From Isoetes taiwanensis (Eukaryota > Streptophyta > Lycopodiopsida > Isoetales > Isoetaceae): DNA of 64,000 nucleotides. This document shows, piece after piece, positions 63,920 through 64,000 of this stretch (position 1 is the first letter of the stretch; the number at the start of each line of letters is the position of its first letter). Location: positions 1,622,561 through 1,686,560 of the forward strand of contig JAJEKV010000092.1 in the NCBI GenBank assembly GCA_021234155.1. Reading direction: 5' to 3'. Made by a program: the position numbers and the translations under genes. The notes under the pieces are model-generated. The model was not told the DNA's origin and did not search any database. It saw only the letters and a list, made by a program, of their open reading frames with translations.

Positions 63920-64000
63920 CTAAGAGTATGAAACGTAAGATAGAAATTAAAGAGGCTACTCACAACCGAAATGCAAAGAGATAGTAGAGACTTAGCAACC

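Larger units (their letters stand above)
60354..64000 (-). mobile_element. Helitron 3' part, reverse strand, extends past window
   Basis: On the reverse strand the sequence ends with a GC-rich hairpin (TGCCCGGC-ATC-GCCGGGCA), CACGTTT and CTAG, followed by T. This is the standard 3' end of a Helitron, with insertion between A and T. The host sequence fits: the other recombinase units read TTACAATGTTG, and here TTACAA is followed by the CTAG end. The 5' TC end should be to the right of the window with TGTTG beyond it. No RepHel protein was seen, so it is probably non-autonomous. It carries a PP5 fragment in its own orientation. Confidence 0.75.

Overview
This is eukaryotic nuclear DNA, most likely from a plant: introns with GT/GC-AG borders, TATA promoters, Ty3/gypsy retrotransposons of plant type (one with an initiator-Met primer site and a chromodomain integrase), a Helitron end, and a fragment of a protein phosphatase 5 gene. 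The DUF7869-type transposase, the methylase-bearing DNA transposon and the Crypton-like recombinase lean towards a non-seed plant or another streptophyte, but the species cannot be fixed by reading. No intact host gene, rRNA, tRNA or CRISPR array was found. Nearly the whole window is nested mobile DNA.

Layout. (1) 1-10083: two truncated copies (A1 forward, A2 reverse) of a large DNA transposon joined tail to tail near 4160. (2) 10103-32887: Ty3/gypsy element C (+), split by a 4.1 kb DNA element H (14138-18254, 3 bp target duplication GAT) and by B (22050-30260), the best copy of the large DNA transposon. B has terminal inverted repeats, flanking TTAA, a reverse-strand DNA amino-methyltransferase-like gene and a forward-strand DUF7869-type transposase. 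C also carries two extra 3' ORFs before its 3' LTR. (3) 32888-51350: gypsy element E (-), same family as C, split by G (33769-46929). (4) G is a 13.2 kb Ty3/gypsy chromovirus with 1.55 kb LTRs and target duplication ACCGG. Before gag it carries two extra genes with their own TATA promoters; the first has a C-terminal histone H3 fold and an N-terminus starting MARTKQ. Each promoter is preceded by a pair of 67-nt hairpin-forming repeats. (5) 51351-54800: repeats and a decayed DUF7869-type transposase. (6) 54828-60353: a Crypton-like tyrosine recombinase gene whose catalytic half is tandemly repeated (about 1.15 kb, 3.75 copies). (7) 60354-64000: the 3' part of a reverse-strand Helitron inserted in the fourth recombinase unit and carrying a broken PP5 gene fragment.

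How the parts relate. The nesting order is readable: C lies in E (the rest of E would be left of the window); A, H and B lie in C; G lies in E; the Helitron lies in the recombinase array. The two most unusual gene sets are G (retrotransposon plus H3-like protein, possibly acting on its own chromatin or on target choice) and A/B (transposase plus DNA methylase plus palindrome arrays, possibly marking its own DNA). Many copies are broken by small frameshifts around CG-rich or palindromic spots, so part of the decay may be sequencing error rather than mutation.
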